From an uncultured Collinsella sp. (lineage in GTDB: Bacteria > Actinomycetota > Coriobacteriia > Coriobacteriales > Coriobacteriaceae), in NCBI GenBank assembly GCA_902491565.1, contig CABUIE010000001.1, positions 1-64,000 of the forward strand: a stretch of 64,000 nucleotides of DNA, in the 5' to 3' direction. The position numbers were made by a program, and so were the translations under genes. Below are positions 24,323-33,205 of this stretch, piece after piece. Numbering within the stretch: position 1 is the stretch's first letter; each line of letters begins with the position of its first letter. The notes beneath the pieces are model-generated. The model was not told the origin of the DNA. It did not search any database and saw only the letters and a list, made by a program, of their open reading frames with translations.

Positions 24323-25513
24323 GTGCAATACCGTGTTGACCCCAAAAGTGGTAACCGAATATCCGCTCTGGGTCTGGGCTGCATGAGGTTTCCCGGTGCG
24401 CCGGGACGCCCGGATGCGAAGGCAGCCGACGCCATCGTTTCCCGTGCGGTGGAGCAGGGGATTAATTATCTGGACACCGCGTATCTCTATCCCGGTAACG
24501 AGGCGTGCGTGGGCGCCTCGCTTGAGCGATTGGGGCTGCGTGACCGGGTGTTGCTGGCGACCAAGTTGCCGCATGCTTCGTGCAAGTGTGCGGAGGATTT
24601 CGACCGGTTCTTCGACGAGCAATTGCGCCGCCTGCGGACCGACCATATCGACTATTACCTCATGCACAACATTACCTCGCCCGCCCAGTGGGAACGTGTG
24701 GTGGCGTTGGGCATCGAGGACTGGATTGCGCGCCAAAAGGCGGCGGGGCGCATTCGCCAGATTGGTTTTTCGTACCACGGCAGCGCGGTGGACTTCCTTA
24801 CGATGCTCGATGCGTATGAGTGGGACTTTTGCCAGATCCAGTACAACTACGCTGGAGAGCGATATCAGGCGGGAACGGCGGGGCTCATGGCCGCCGCCGA
24901 GCGAGGTCTCGCGGTGTTTGTGATGGAGCCGCTTTTGGGCGGACGCTTGGCAGGCAAATTGCCTCCGCGGGCGCGCGCTGTTCTCGATGGTGCATGCGAT
25001 CGGCATTTGCATACGCCTGCCGCTTGGGGGCTCTCGTGGGTGTGGAATCATCCCCAGGTGACCATGTTGCTTTCTGGTATGACCGATACCGCGCAGGTGG
25101 ACGAGAATTCGTCACTGGCAGACCTCGCGTTGCCGAATTCGATGACGGCCAACCAGCTCGATACGATTGCGCGCGTGTTGATGGAGTTTGAGAAATCGAA
25201 CCGTGTGCACTGCACGGGATGCGGCTACTGCATGCCATGTCCCAAGGGTATTAACATTCCCGGCTGCTTTGCCGCCTACAACGCGAGCTACGCGCACAGC
25301 TGGTTTACGGGGCTGTCTCAATACTTTACGGCGAGCGCGGTGCGCACAAGCGAGCCCAAGTTGGTGAGCAATTGCGTCAAATGCGGCAAATGCGCGCGGC
25401 ACTGCCCGCAGCACATCGATATTCCCGAGCGTCTCGACGATGTGCGCCGACGTTTCCAGCCTGGTCCCGTGACGGCGGTGCTTAAGGCCTTCGGCAAAAC
25501 GCGCTCCTCATGA
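24323..25513 (+). CDS. Aldo/keto reductase with C-terminal ferredoxin domain
   Basis: This 396-residue protein is an AKR TIM barrel (about 1-290: LGLGCMRFPG, DTAYLYPGNE, DYYLMHN, GFSYHGS) fused to a 4Fe-4S region. That region has CTGCGYCMPCP near residue 300 and CVKCGKCARHCPQ near 355. Such fusions couple a carbonyl or flavin-free redox reaction to iron-sulfur electron carriers in anaerobes; the substrate is unknown. Start taken as GTG 24323 with AAGGGAGG; ATG 24305 is the alternative. Confidence 0.87.
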   Translation: MQYRVDPKSGNRISALGLGCMRFPGAPGRPDAKAADAIVSRAVEQGINYLDTAYLYPGNEACVGASLERLGLRDRVLLATKLPHASCKCAEDFDRFFDEQLRRLRTDHIDYYLMHNITSPAQWERVVALGIEDWIARQKAAGRIRQIGFSYHGSAVDFLTMLDAYEWDFCQIQYNYAGERYQAGTAGLMAAAERGLAVFVMEPLLGGRLAGKLPPRARAVLDGACDRHLHTPAAWGLSWVWNHPQVTMLLSGMTDTAQVDENSSLADLALPNSMTANQLDTIARVLMEFEKSNRVHCTGCGYCMPCPKGINIPGCFAAYNASYAHSWFTGLSQYFTASAVRTSEPKLVSNCVKCGKCARHCPQHIDIPERLDDVRRRFQPGPVTAVLKAFGKTRSS

Positions 25514-25525
25514 CCCTTTTATAAC

Positions 25526-25588
25526 TTGCGGTGGAATAGTTCCTGTTTGCGGCAGAATAGGGGCCAAACAGGAACTATTTCACCGCAA
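25526..25588. repeat. Palindromic element A (24-bp arms)
   Basis: Arms 25526-25549 and 25565-25588 pair at 23 of 24 positions (the exception is G-U) with a 15-nt loop. The right arm ends just before the ribosome site of the next gene. It is a sister of the element at 26693-26755: flanks and stem base are identical, while five stem bases differ on both sides in a compensated way (GTTCC/GGAAC here, CGGTC/GACCG there). Confidence 0.85.
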
Positions 25589-25604
25589 CTGATGGGAGGC
25601 TATC

Positions 25605-26624
25605 GTGGGTGACCGAGGTTTACGTAATGATTCGCGTGAGGTTCGTTGGGGCATTTTGGGCGCTGGGCACATTTCTCATCGATTTGCATCGTCACTCAAG
25701 AAGGTCGACGGGGCACGGCTGGTGGCTGCGGCCGGCCGCACTCCTGCACATGTCGAGGAATTTTGCCGAGCGTTTTCGATCGATGTTGCGCATGGCCATG
25801 CCTCGGTCGACGATAACGGCGATGCGGCTTATGACGCGCTGATTGCCGACCCCGATGTCGACGCAATCTACTTGGCTCTTCCGCATGGCATGCATGCGCG
25901 TTGGGCCTGTCGCGCGCTGCGCGCCGGAAAGGCCGTGCTGTGCGAAAAGCCGGCCGTTTTGAGTGAGGAAGAGGCTCTCTCGATTGCCTCCACCTCTCGT
26001 GAGCGCGGCGTGCTGTTTATGGAGGCGATGAAGAATCGGTTTTGCCCGATGCACACTCGCGTGAAGGACTTGCTTGCGTCGGGTGAGCTTGGCCGTATTG
26101 TCTCGATTGAAAGCGTGCAAAAGCTCGATTACGGCGAGTTTCCTTCGGGCTATCTGCTTGATCCGTTGCAGGGCGGCTGTCTATATGACATGGGCTGCTA
26201 TGCGGTCGGTTGGTTTGAGGATTTGCTCTCGGGCGCGTGCGAGGTTTCGTCCCGCGAAGTTCGCTGGCGTGACGTATCAGGCGGCCGCGTCGATTGGGCC
26301 GACGAGATCCATATGAGCGTCGGCGGTATACCCATTCATATGGCGTGCGACGGCAAAGCAACATATGAAAGCCGCTTAACGATTGCCTGTGAGCGGGGCT
26401 CGTTGGAAATCGAGCGTCTCCATCGCCCCGAGCGCGCTCATGTGAAGTATTCCGACGGTCGAGTACTCGAAATCGATGCACCATTTGAAGTCGATGATTT
26501 TTACGGTGAGGCATCGCATGCGACACAGCTCATTCAGGCGGGAAAACTCGAAAGCCCCATCATGTCCCTAGCCGCCACACAGCGCTGCGCACGCATCATC
26601 GATGCGATTCGTTTGAAACTTTAG
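25605..26624 (+). CDS. Gfo/Idh/MocA-family oxidoreductase
   Basis: This 339-residue protein has the N-terminal Rossmann motif WGILGAGHISHRF and the EKPA motif near residue 110, then the family C-terminal domain. It resembles the trans-dihydrodiol or glucose-fructose-oxidoreductase-like branch (MEAMKNRFCPMH). Start at GTG 25605 behind GGGAGG. The gene is flanked by two related palindromic elements. Confidence 0.85.
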   Translation: MGDRGLRNDSREVRWGILGAGHISHRFASSLKKVDGARLVAAAGRTPAHVEEFCRAFSIDVAHGHASVDDNGDAAYDALIADPDVDAIYLALPHGMHARWACRALRAGKAVLCEKPAVLSEEEALSIASTSRERGVLFMEAMKNRFCPMHTRVKDLLASGELGRIVSIESVQKLDYGEFPSGYLLDPLQGGCLYDMGCYAVGWFEDLLSGACEVSSREVRWRDVSGGRVDWADEIHMSVGGIPIHMACDGKATYESRLTIACERGSLEIERLHRPERAHVKYSDGRVLEIDAPFEVDDFYGEASHATQLIQAGKLESPIMSLAATQRCARIIDAIRLKL

Positions 26625-26692
26625 GGCGTGGGGGCATGGCACCAGCGCTTGGAATGCCTGGAGGCCTTTGTCCCTGATGCCCCTTTTATAAC

Positions 26693-26755
26693 TTGCGGTG
26701 GAATACGGTCTGTTTGCGCCAAAATAGGGCACCAATAGACCGTATTTCACCGCAA
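26693..26755. repeat. Palindromic element B (19-bp arms)
   Basis: Arms 26693-26711 and 26737-26755 pair at 18 of 19 positions with a 25-nt loop. Shared with element A are the upstream CCTTTTATAAC, the stem base TTGCGGTGGAATA/TATTTCACCGCAA, a loop with AATAGGG and the downstream CTGATG. The differing stem block is compensated. Confidence 0.85.
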
Positions 26756-26775
26756 CTGATGAGGGGGAGCTGGAG

Positions 26776-27642
26776 ATGCTGACGATCGGGTGTCATCTTT
26801 CGACGACGAAGGGCTATCGGGCAATGGGGGAGACGGCGTTGTCCATTGGTGCCAATACCTTTGCGTTCTTTACGCGCAACCCGCGCGGTGGCAAGGCAAA
26901 AGACCTTGACATGGATGACGTGGCGGCTCTGCGCGAGCTTATGGCGCAAAACGACTTTGGACCGCTGGTGGCGCATGCCCCGTATACCTATAACCCCTGC
27001 TCCGCTAAGGAGCGGGCGCGAGAGTTTGCCTTGGAGGCTATGGCGGAAGATTTGCAGCGTCTGGAAGCACTGCCCGGCAACTACTACAATTTTCACCCCG
27101 GTGCGCATGTGGGACAGGGGGCAGACGCCGGCATTCAGATGATTGTCGACACGCTGTGCCAGGTGATGTTTGAGGGACAGCAGACGACGGTATTGCTCGA
27201 GACCATGGCGGGCAAGGGCACCGAGGTGGGCCGTAGCTTTGAAGAACTGGCGTGCATTATCAAGGGCGTTGCCGCCAAGTGCCCAGAGCTGTCCGATAAG
27301 CTGGGCGTTTGTTTGGACACCTGCCATGTGAGCGATGCCGGCTACGACATCATCCATGATCTGGACGGCGTACTCGACGAGTTCGACCGCGTGGTGGGTA
27401 TCGATCGCTTGCATGCCGTACACATCAACGATTCGAAGAACCCTTGTGGCGCCCATAAAGATCGTCACGAGTGCATCGGCAAGGGATACCTTGGCAGCGA
27501 GGAATTTGGTGGCGGTATGCAGGTTATGCAGAATATTGTATCGAATGGTCGCTTGCGCGCATTGCCATTCATTTTGGAGACACCGAACGAACTTGCAGGT
27601 TATGCGGCTGAAATCAAACTGTTAAGGTCATTGCAGCAGTAA
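26776..27642 (+). CDS. nfo: Endonuclease IV (AP endonuclease)
   Basis: This 288-residue TIM-barrel enzyme cuts DNA at abasic sites. The trinuclear zinc ligands are seen in [33 protein letters not shown] and the long [20 protein letters not shown] region. Length is normal. Start at ATG 26776 behind GGGGGAGCTGG. Confidence 0.95.
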   Translation: MLTIGCHLSTTKGYRAMGETALSIGANTFAFFTRNPRGGKAKDLDMDDVAALRELMAQNDFGPLVAHAPYTYNPCSAKERAREFALEAMAEDLQRLEALPGNYYNFHPGAHVGQGADAGIQMIVDTLCQVMFEGQQTTVLLETMAGKGTEVGRSFEELACIIKGVAAKCPELSDKLGVCLDTCHVSDAGYDIIHDLDGVLDEFDRVVGIDRLHAVHINDSKNPCGAHKDRHECIGKGYLGSEEFGGGMQVMQNIVSNGRLRALPFILETPNELAGYAAEIKLLRSLQQ

Positions 27643-27703
27643 TGACTGTCACAAAGTAGAGTATTCAATTCACGTTATGGGTTTGTTTCAATCAGTTTTC
27701 TCA

Positions 27704-27732
27704 TTGCAGATTCGTAATTCCGGGTGCATAAT
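27704..27732 (+). promoter_or_regulatory. Promoter of the amino-acid ABC operon
   Basis: The -35 TTGCAG (27704-27709) and -10 CATAAT (27727-27732) have a 17-bp spacer, about 60 bp ahead of the binding-protein gene. Confidence 0.65.
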
Positions 27733-27789
27733 AGCCAACAGTTTTTGCAGACCTCTGAATCAAACGAGGTCACCGGAAGGAGACTGATT

Positions 27790-28650
27790 ATGAAGCTGAA
27801 GAAGCTTGGCGCATTTGCCGCCACGGGTGCTATGGCGCTCGCCCTCGCTCTGACGGGCTGCGGCTCGTCCAACGCCACCTCTGGTTCTAATGCCGGTTCC
27901 AGCAGCTCTGACGACGCTAAGGTCGAGAAGGTCGACGGCTCCAAGGAGTACGCGCTCGTCAAGGACGGTACGCTGACCGTCGGCACCTCTGCCGAGTACG
28001 CTCCGTTTGAGTACAAGGATGACAACGGCGATTATCGGGGCTTTGACCTTGAGCTCATCAAGGCTATCGGCGACAAGCTGGGCCTGGATGTCGAGTATGT
28101 CAACAATGACTTTGACACGCTGGTTCCGGGCGTCGCTTCGGGCGCCAAATATGACGTTTCCATCGCGGCTATCACCGACACGCCCGAGCGTGAGAAGGAA
28201 GTTACTTTCTCCGATTCCTACTACATGGACGATCAGGCTATCGTGACCAAGGTCGATAACACCGACATCACGGCCGACAACTACGGCGAGAAGCTCAACA
28301 ACGCCGATGCTACCATCATCGTCCAGTCTGGCTCGACCGCCGAGTCCTTTGCCCAGGAGAACTTCCCCAAGGCCAAGATTGTCCCCTACAAGGACGCCAC
28401 CGAGTGCTTCAGCGCCCTGCAGTCCGATAAGGGCGACGCCGTAGTCACCAACCGCTCCGTTGCCAGTCAGCTGACCGCCGAGCAGTTCAACACCTGCCAG
28501 ACCATTAAGCAGATCAGCACCGGCGAGGAGTACGCCATCGCCATCAATCAGGGCAACACCAAGCTCAAGGATGACATCAACCAGGCCATCAAGGACCTGA
28601 CCGACGACGGTACCGTCGACGCCCTCATGGCTAAGTACAACATCAAGTAA
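27790..28650 (+). CDS. Amino-acid ABC transporter substrate-binding lipoprotein
   Basis: This 286-residue SBP_bac_3-type protein has a lipoprotein signal with lipobox LTGC at the end of the hydrophobic stretch, then a Ser-rich linker. The mature domain starts TLTVGTSAEYAPFEY and has GFDLELIKAIGDKLG. It should bind a polar or charged amino acid outside the membrane and deliver it to the permease that follows. Start at ATG 27790 behind GGAAGGAG. Confidence 0.93.
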   Translation: MKLKKLGAFAATGAMALALALTGCGSSNATSGSNAGSSSSDDAKVEKVDGSKEYALVKDGTLTVGTSAEYAPFEYKDDNGDYRGFDLELIKAIGDKLGLDVEYVNNDFDTLVPGVASGAKYDVSIAAITDTPEREKEVTFSDSYYMDDQAIVTKVDNTDITADNYGEKLNNADATIIVQSGSTAESFAQENFPKAKIVPYKDATECFSALQSDKGDAVVTNRSVASQLTAEQFNTCQTIKQISTGEEYAIAINQGNTKLKDDINQAIKDLTDDGTVDALMAKYNIK

Positions 28651-28672
28651 AATAACTACTTGATTGCTCGCG

Positions 28673-28700
28673 GGCCCTTTCCGCTTTGGCGGAGAGGGCC
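28673..28700 (+). terminator. Intercistronic hairpin after the binding-protein gene
   Basis: GGCCCT-CCGC pairs with GCGG-AGGGCC, followed by TTTG. A partial terminator here would raise binding protein over permease, as is common in ABC operons. Confidence 0.6.
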
Positions 28701-28768
28701 TTTGCGCTTCTCTTGACGGAGAGCATTTCCGTCTCGTTTTGCCGGCAACTTCTACGATAGGAGCCACC

Positions 28769-30130
28769 TTGTCTCGACTGAACAAAGGGGCCGTGGAGCA
28801 GCGTTTTCCACTGCCCGCCTTGCTCCAAAAGCTAGTCTGCGTCATGGCCGTGGCGCTCGCGCTGGTGTGTGTGGGGGCATATGCGCCCACGACCGCCCAG
28901 GCGCTTGAGACCGCAAAGATTACCGCCCGACCCAACACCGGTTCGGGCAGCGCTGTGGTCGGCGGTACCGAGACGCGCATTACCTGGGAGGTCCAGGCCG
29001 ATGCCGATGAGGAGCTGAGCGGTCTTTCGCTGACGTTTGTCGACGGCACGACGTTTGGTACCGATGACACGCGATTGACGATGCTCTCGGGCGAGGACCT
29101 CATGGATCGTACGCCCATGAAGCCCACGTGCAAGGCTGACGGCCAGACGCTCAAGATTGATTTTGGCGAGACGGCGCCTGCCGGCGGCTTTTTCCGTGTC
29201 GAGGTTTACGGCGTGACCTTCCCCGTCGAGGGCGGCGATGAGGCCTTTAGCGGCACCTACACTTTGGCCGATGGCTCGACCAAGAAGATCTCCAAGATTC
29301 CGTCGGTGGAGATCAAGGGTGTGACGGCCTTCGATAACTTCTTGGCCGATCTTAAGGAGCAGCCGTGGGTCGAGGCTTGGAACTCCAATATGTTCCTGCG
29401 CCTGTTCTTGAACCCGGTCATTTTGGTCCAAAGCCTGCCGATCGTCTTCAAGGGCTTCCTCATGTCGCTTTCGATCGTGCTTGTGGCGTTTCCGCTGGCA
29501 ATTCCCTTCGGTTTCGCCCTATCGCTCATGCGCATTTCCAAGTCGCGCATCCTTCGTTGCCTTGCCGGCATCTATGTGAATATCATCCGTGGTACGCCGG
29601 CGTTCCTGCAGATCTATATCGCGTTCTTCGGTCTGCCGCTTGCCGGCGTCAAGGTTGATGACTACGTGCTCGGCGTCATCGTCATGGCCATGAACTCGTC
29701 TGCGTACCTGTGTGAGATCTTCCGTGCCGGTATTCAATCGATCCCCAAGGGCCAAAACGAGGCTGCTCGTTCGCTGGGCATGAACGCGTTCCAGACGCTG
29801 CTCTATGTCATGATTCCGCAGACGTTCCGTAATGTCCTGCCTACGCTGACCAGTGAATTTATCCTGCTTTACAAGGATACGTCTCTGCTTGCGGCCGTGG
29901 GCGTGGTCGAGATCGTCATGAATGCCCGCACCATCGTGGCCACGACGGGCTCCATTACACCGTACGTGGTTGCCGCCCTGTTCTATCTGGTCATCACCCT
30001 GCCGCTCGCTCGCTTGGTGAGCGGTCTTGAGGCGAGGCTTTTGGGCACGGCCGAGACCAAGAAGAAGCGTCCCGCCAAGAGCGCCGGACAGGTTGTCGCG
30101 ACGCCCGCCGATCACATCGCCGGTCTGTAA
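28769..30130 (+). CDS. Amino-acid ABC permease with N-terminal extracytoplasmic domain
   Basis: 453 residues. A signal-like hydrophobic segment (about 18-40) is followed by a roughly 150-residue beta-rich domain expected outside the membrane. The last 230 residues are a HisM/GlnP-type permease with GTPAFLQIYIAFFG and the EAA loop EAARSLGMNAFQTLLYVMIPQ. Start at TTG 28769 behind AGGAG. Most such permeases are about 220 residues, so the N-terminal domain is unusual. It is not a typical binding-protein domain. Confidence 0.85.
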   Translation: MSRLNKGAVEQRFPLPALLQKLVCVMAVALALVCVGAYAPTTAQALETAKITARPNTGSGSAVVGGTETRITWEVQADADEELSGLSLTFVDGTTFGTDDTRLTMLSGEDLMDRTPMKPTCKADGQTLKIDFGETAPAGGFFRVEVYGVTFPVEGGDEAFSGTYTLADGSTKKISKIPSVEIKGVTAFDNFLADLKEQPWVEAWNSNMFLRLFLNPVILVQSLPIVFKGFLMSLSIVLVAFPLAIPFGFALSLMRISKSRILRCLAGIYVNIIRGTPAFLQIYIAFFGLPLAGVKVDDYVLGVIVMAMNSSAYLCEIFRAGIQSIPKGQNEAARSLGMNAFQTLLYVMIPQTFRNVLPTLTSEFILLYKDTSLLAAVGVVEIVMNARTIVATTGSITPYVVAALFYLVITLPLARLVSGLEARLLGTAETKKKRPAKSAGQVVATPADHIAGL

Positions 30131-30142
30131 GGAGGTCCTATC

Positions 30143-30895
30143 ATGAGCGAAACCAATAACTCGAACGAGGTCGTCGTCAGCATCAAGAACCTCCAGAAGG
30201 CCTTTGGCGACAACGTGGTCCTGCGCGATATCGATCTGGATGTGCACAAGGGTGAGGTCGTTGTGGTCTTGGGCCCCTCGGGCTCGGGCAAGTCGACGAT
30301 GCTTCGCTGCATCAATCGTCTGGAGCATCCCACGAGCGGCTCGATTATCGTTGAGGGTGTGGACGTGTGCGCCAAGGGCGTCGACCTTAACAAGGTGCGC
30401 ACGCATCTGGGTATGGTGTTCCAGCAGTTCAATTTGTTCCCGCACCTCTCAGTCAAAAAGAACGTCATGCTCGCGCAGCAAAAGGTGCTCAAGCGCAGCA
30501 AGGAAGAGGCCGAGAAGATTGCCGTCGAGGAGCTGACCAAGGTCGGCCTGGCCGAGCGCATCGACTTTATGCCGAGCCAGCTCTCGGGCGGTCAGCAGCA
30601 GCGCGTGGCGATCGCCCGCGCCCTGTCGATGAATCCACACGTGATGCTCTTTGACGAGGCTACGTCAGCGCTTGACCCCGAGCTTGTCCGCGACGTTCTT
30701 GGCGTCATGCGCGATCTTGCACGTGACGGTATGACCATGATCGTGGTGACGCACGAGATGGGCTTTGCCCGCGATGTCGCCGACCGCGTGGTCTTTATGG
30801 ACGGCGGCGTTATCGTGGAAGAGGGCACGCCGAGCGAGGTCTTCGACCATCCCAAGAGCGAACGCACCAAGGCGTTCTTGGGCAATATCTCGTAG
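30143..30895 (+). CDS. Amino-acid ABC transporter ATP-binding protein
   Basis: This 250-residue GlnQ-type ATPase has Walker [11 protein letters not shown] loop [11 protein letters not shown], signature [15 protein letters not shown] and Walker [15 protein letters not shown]. It closes the three-gene importer operon, with 12 nt between permease and ATPase genes. Start at ATG 30143 behind AAGGAGG. Confidence 0.95.
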   Translation: MSETNNSNEVVVSIKNLQKAFGDNVVLRDIDLDVHKGEVVVVLGPSGSGKSTMLRCINRLEHPTSGSIIVEGVDVCAKGVDLNKVRTHLGMVFQQFNLFPHLSVKKNVMLAQQKVLKRSKEEAEKIAVEELTKVGLAERIDFMPSQLSGGQQQRVAIARALSMNPHVMLFDEATSALDPELVRDVLGVMRDLARDGMTMIVVTHEMGFARDVADRVVFMDGGVIVEEGTPSEVFDHPKSERTKAFLGNIS

Positions 30896-30923
30896 CCGCT
30901 TTATATGACTGACATAGCAGAAA

Positions 30924-30956
30924 ACGGGAGCCGGATGTGATCCGGCTCCCGTTTTT
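30924..30956 (+). terminator. Terminator of the ABC operon
   Basis: A 13-bp stem ACGGGAGCCGGAT/ATCCGGCTCCCGT with GTG loop is followed by TTTT. Confidence 0.93.
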
Positions 30957-31012
30957 GTTGGGACGCGAATGTGTTTTGGTGCAGAGCGCGTTACGGGCGG
31001 AGCTCATTGCCG

Positions 31013-31432
31013 CTAGGCGAGCTCGGCTCCAAGGGCGCGGCAGGCCGCCTCGCCCTCATCGTCGGGGGCGTCGTAGCAGATGACGGAATCGACGACGTTA
31101 ACACCCGCCTCGTCGGCGTCCGCCTTCCAGTTGTCCATCCATTCGCCCTCGGCCCACGAATAAGAGCCAAAGAGGACGACCTTCTTGTCGCCGAGAGTCT
31201 CCTTGACCTCGTTCCACATCGGCTGGAACTCATCGTACTCGAGTTCCTCGGAGCCCATGGCGGGGCAGCCGAAGGCGAAGGCGTCGTAGTCGGCGGCCCT
31301 GTCGGTAGAGAAGTCGGCGCAGGGGATGACCTCAGTTTCGGCACCCGCGGACGTGGCGCCTTCGGCGACGAGATTTGCCATGGCCTCGGTATTGCCCGTG
31401 CCGCTCCAATAGACGACGGCGATCTTGCTCAT
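31013..31432 (-). CDS. Flavodoxin
   Basis: This 139-residue FMN electron carrier has the phosphate loop VYWSGTGNTEAMA at the N terminus and isoalloxazine-contact loops around GCPAMGSEELE and GSYSWAEGEWM. It probably replaces ferredoxin under iron limitation. It is preceded on the same strand by a DUF3793 gene (46 nt between the genes). Confidence 0.93.
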   Translation of the reverse strand: MSKIAVVYWSGTGNTEAMANLVAEGATSAGAETEVIPCADFSTDRAADYDAFAFGCPAMGSEELEYDEFQPMWNEVKETLGDKKVVLFGSYSWAEGEWMDNWKADADEAGVNVVDSVICYDAPDDEGEAACRALGAELA

Positions 31433-31478
31433 GTTGAGTCCTTTCAGTTGTGCGGCAGGTTGCCGCGGCTTCTATGTT

Positions 31479-32183
31479 CTATCGGGTTGCCTGGGCAAGT
31501 TGCGCCAAGCTGCAGCCCTGCTGATAGACAAAGGTGAGGTATTGAGTGCAAGCGCGGTAGGCGTCAAACATCGCAAGCGCTTGCTCGACATTCGTGTAGA
31601 CCTTCCAAGCTCCAAAGACCTTGTAGTTCTCGCCGCGCTGGACGATAAACTCGCGCACATCGTCGTAGGGATATCCGAGGAAGTAGCCTATTTCGTGCGG
31701 AAACTCGCAGGTGCAGTCGTTGCTGCAGCTAGCTTGCTGGGGTAGTGCGCATCGAGTCTGGCTACAGGCGCATTCCGCGACGTTATTGCTCGCGAGCGTG
31801 ATGCGTGATGCCAAATGCACAAGGCATGTCGAAAGGTCTTTCGTGTCGTAGCCTTCCGAGGCGAGCGCCGTTTGGGCGCGAGGGTCTGCGAAATAGGTGG
31901 TGAGGCTTTTGGCTCGGTACATATACACGAGCGCTCCGCAGGGCCGCCAGACCAAAACACTCAGGTGGATACCGAACGGGTCAAGCTCGCGATTGCACTG
32001 GGCGATAACGTTGAGCAGGCGTGCTCGGCGCTCTGCGATGGTTTCGGTTGCGGTCGAGCCGTCCCCGTGGGCGTAGGTACCTGGATAGGTAAAGAGCGAT
32101 GCCGGCTTGATACCCGCGAGCGTGGGAGAGCAGTTGCGCACGACTGCTGCCTGAAACGTTGGGATGTCTATGGTTCGAGTCAC
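31479..32183 (-). CDS. DUF3793-family protein
   Basis: This 234-residue cytosolic protein has the family C-terminal core HEIGYFLGYPYDDVREFI and the GAWKVYTNVEQALAMFDAYRAC region. A Cys-rich insert (CACSQTRC...CSNDCTC, about residues 138-157) could bind a metal. Genes of this family often neighbour flavodoxin genes; a function in iron or redox homeostasis is inferred only. Start at ATG 32183 behind AAGGAGCGCCG. Confidence 0.75.
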   Translation of the reverse strand: MTRTIDIPTFQAAVVRNCSPTLAGIKPASLFTYPGTYAHGDGSTATETIAERRARLLNVIAQCNRELDPFGIHLSVLVWRPCGALVYMYRAKSLTTYFADPRAQTALASEGYDTKDLSTCLVHLASRITLASNNVAECACSQTRCALPQQASCSNDCTCEFPHEIGYFLGYPYDDVREFIVQRGENYKVFGAWKVYTNVEQALAMFDAYRACTQYLTFVYQQGCSLAQLAQATR

Positions 32184-32207
32184 GGCGCTCCTTACGGATC
32201 TAAACTG

Positions 32208-32226
32208 TTAGCCTAGGAAAACTTAT
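32208..32226. promoter_or_regulatory. Possible DtxR/IdeR-type iron box
   Basis: TTAGCCTAGGAAAACTTAT matches the actinobacterial iron-box consensus TTAGGTTAGCCTAACCTAA at 12 of 19 positions. It lies about 25 bp upstream of the DUF3793/flavodoxin unit, fitting iron control of flavodoxin. Weak on its own. Confidence 0.3.
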
Positions 32227-32275
32227 ACACGAAAGTAAGCCATGGTCAACAAAAAAGTTTGAGGTGGGAAACTAA

Positions 32276-32329
32276 TTGACCGAACGGACATGAATTTGGG
32301 TTAAGATGGGGACACCCCATGGGGGTATC
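32276..32329 (+). promoter_or_regulatory. Promoter region with CsoR-type copper operator
   Basis: GACACCCCATGGGGGTATC (32311-32329) is a G-tract palindrome like the known CsoR boxes (TACCCC-GGGGTA). A -35 TTGACC at 32276-32281 and a loose TAAGAT at 32302-32307 (20-bp spacing) precede it. The operator would block the start of the HMA-protein transcript until Cu(I) is present. Confidence 0.6.
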
Positions 32330-32357
32330 TAGATAGTGCTACTTGAAAGGGGAACGC

Positions 32358-32741
32358 ATGAGTGACTTGCTCAACCCTGCGAATCTCATCGTGCTGGCCG
32401 TCATTGCCGTCGGCATGTTTTTTGGACTGCGTCGCATTGCCGCTTCGACACACGGGAAGAGTTGCTGCAGCGATGGCGCGAGCGGTAAGAAGGCCAAAAA
32501 GGTTGTTGTGGTGGATACCGATGCATCGCACTATCCCTATAGCGATGAGCTGCTCATCGGCGGCATGAGCTGTGATGGCTGCGCTCAGAACGTAGCCAAT
32601 GCCCTCAATGCGCTGAATGGTGTGTGGGCAACGGTGACGTACACGGACCACACGGCACGTGTGCGCTCTAAGCAGCCGGTTGATCGTGGTGTCCTCGAGA
32701 CGGCCGTGAAAGACGCGGGCTACTACGTCATGACGCTGTAA
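32358..32741 (+). CDS. Membrane-anchored HMA (copper-binding) domain protein
   Basis: 127 residues. One transmembrane helix (about 7-25) is followed by a Cys pair in HGKSCCSDG and a linker. The heavy-metal-associated domain (about 55-127) carries the MxCxxC site GMSCDGC. It would hold Cu(I) at the inner face of the membrane. No copper ATPase is adjacent. Start at ATG 32358 behind AAAGGGGAA. The upstream CsoR-like box supports copper control. Confidence 0.85.
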   Translation: MSDLLNPANLIVLAVIAVGMFFGLRRIAASTHGKSCCSDGASGKKAKKVVVVDTDASHYPYSDELLIGGMSCDGCAQNVANALNALNGVWATVTYTDHTARVRSKQPVDRGVLETAVKDAGYYVMTL

Positions 32742-32767
32742 GCGCCGCCCTGGATGCGCTTCCTTGG

Positions 32768-33205
32768 CTAGGTTCGTCCGCGCAGTTCGATGTCTTGGAT
32801 GTCGTCGAAGTCGATGGCGATGTCTCGGAGCTTGAGGAGCTTGAAGGCGGGAAGCACCTCATCAAGGATGCCCGTGCGAGCTCGATAGCCGTACGTATCG
32901 TAATAGGTGACACGAACCAAGTCGCCACGTTTGAGACCCTCGAGCTTTTTAGAAAGCACGAGGGCTTTTTCTTCCGTGAGCTCACGTTTTGGCTCGACGG
33001 TGATTTCTTGCTTGCGCACGAGTTCGTAGTATCCCGTGAGGGCGGCAAAGGGCATAAACTGTGCGGCGCGGTTGGCGCGCACGGCACCGTTGGCTGTGAG
33101 GTTGGGGTCGGCGGCGCGGCGTCTGCCCTCGGGGTCCGCCAGGCGCTCGAAGGCGGTCGGCGGGCGCACGGGCTGTTGTTTGGGTTTAGGCACGGTGTCC
33201 TCCAA
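32768..33205 (-). CDS. YolD-like protein
   Basis: This 145-residue protein has the YolD-family pattern: RAAQFMPFAALTGYYELVR followed by a small beta domain with GDLVRVTYYDTYGYR. YolD-like proteins are typically encoded with UmuC-type polymerases, as here. The start codon overlaps the 3' end of the polymerase gene by 20 nt, implying coupled translation. Molecular role unknown. Confidence 0.82.
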   Translation of the reverse strand: MEDTVPKPKQQPVRPPTAFERLADPEGRRRAADPNLTANGAVRANRAAQFMPFAALTGYYELVRKQEITVEPKRELTEEKALVLSKKLEGLKRGDLVRVTYYDTYGYRARTGILDEVLPAFKLLKLRDIAIDFDDIQDIELRGRT

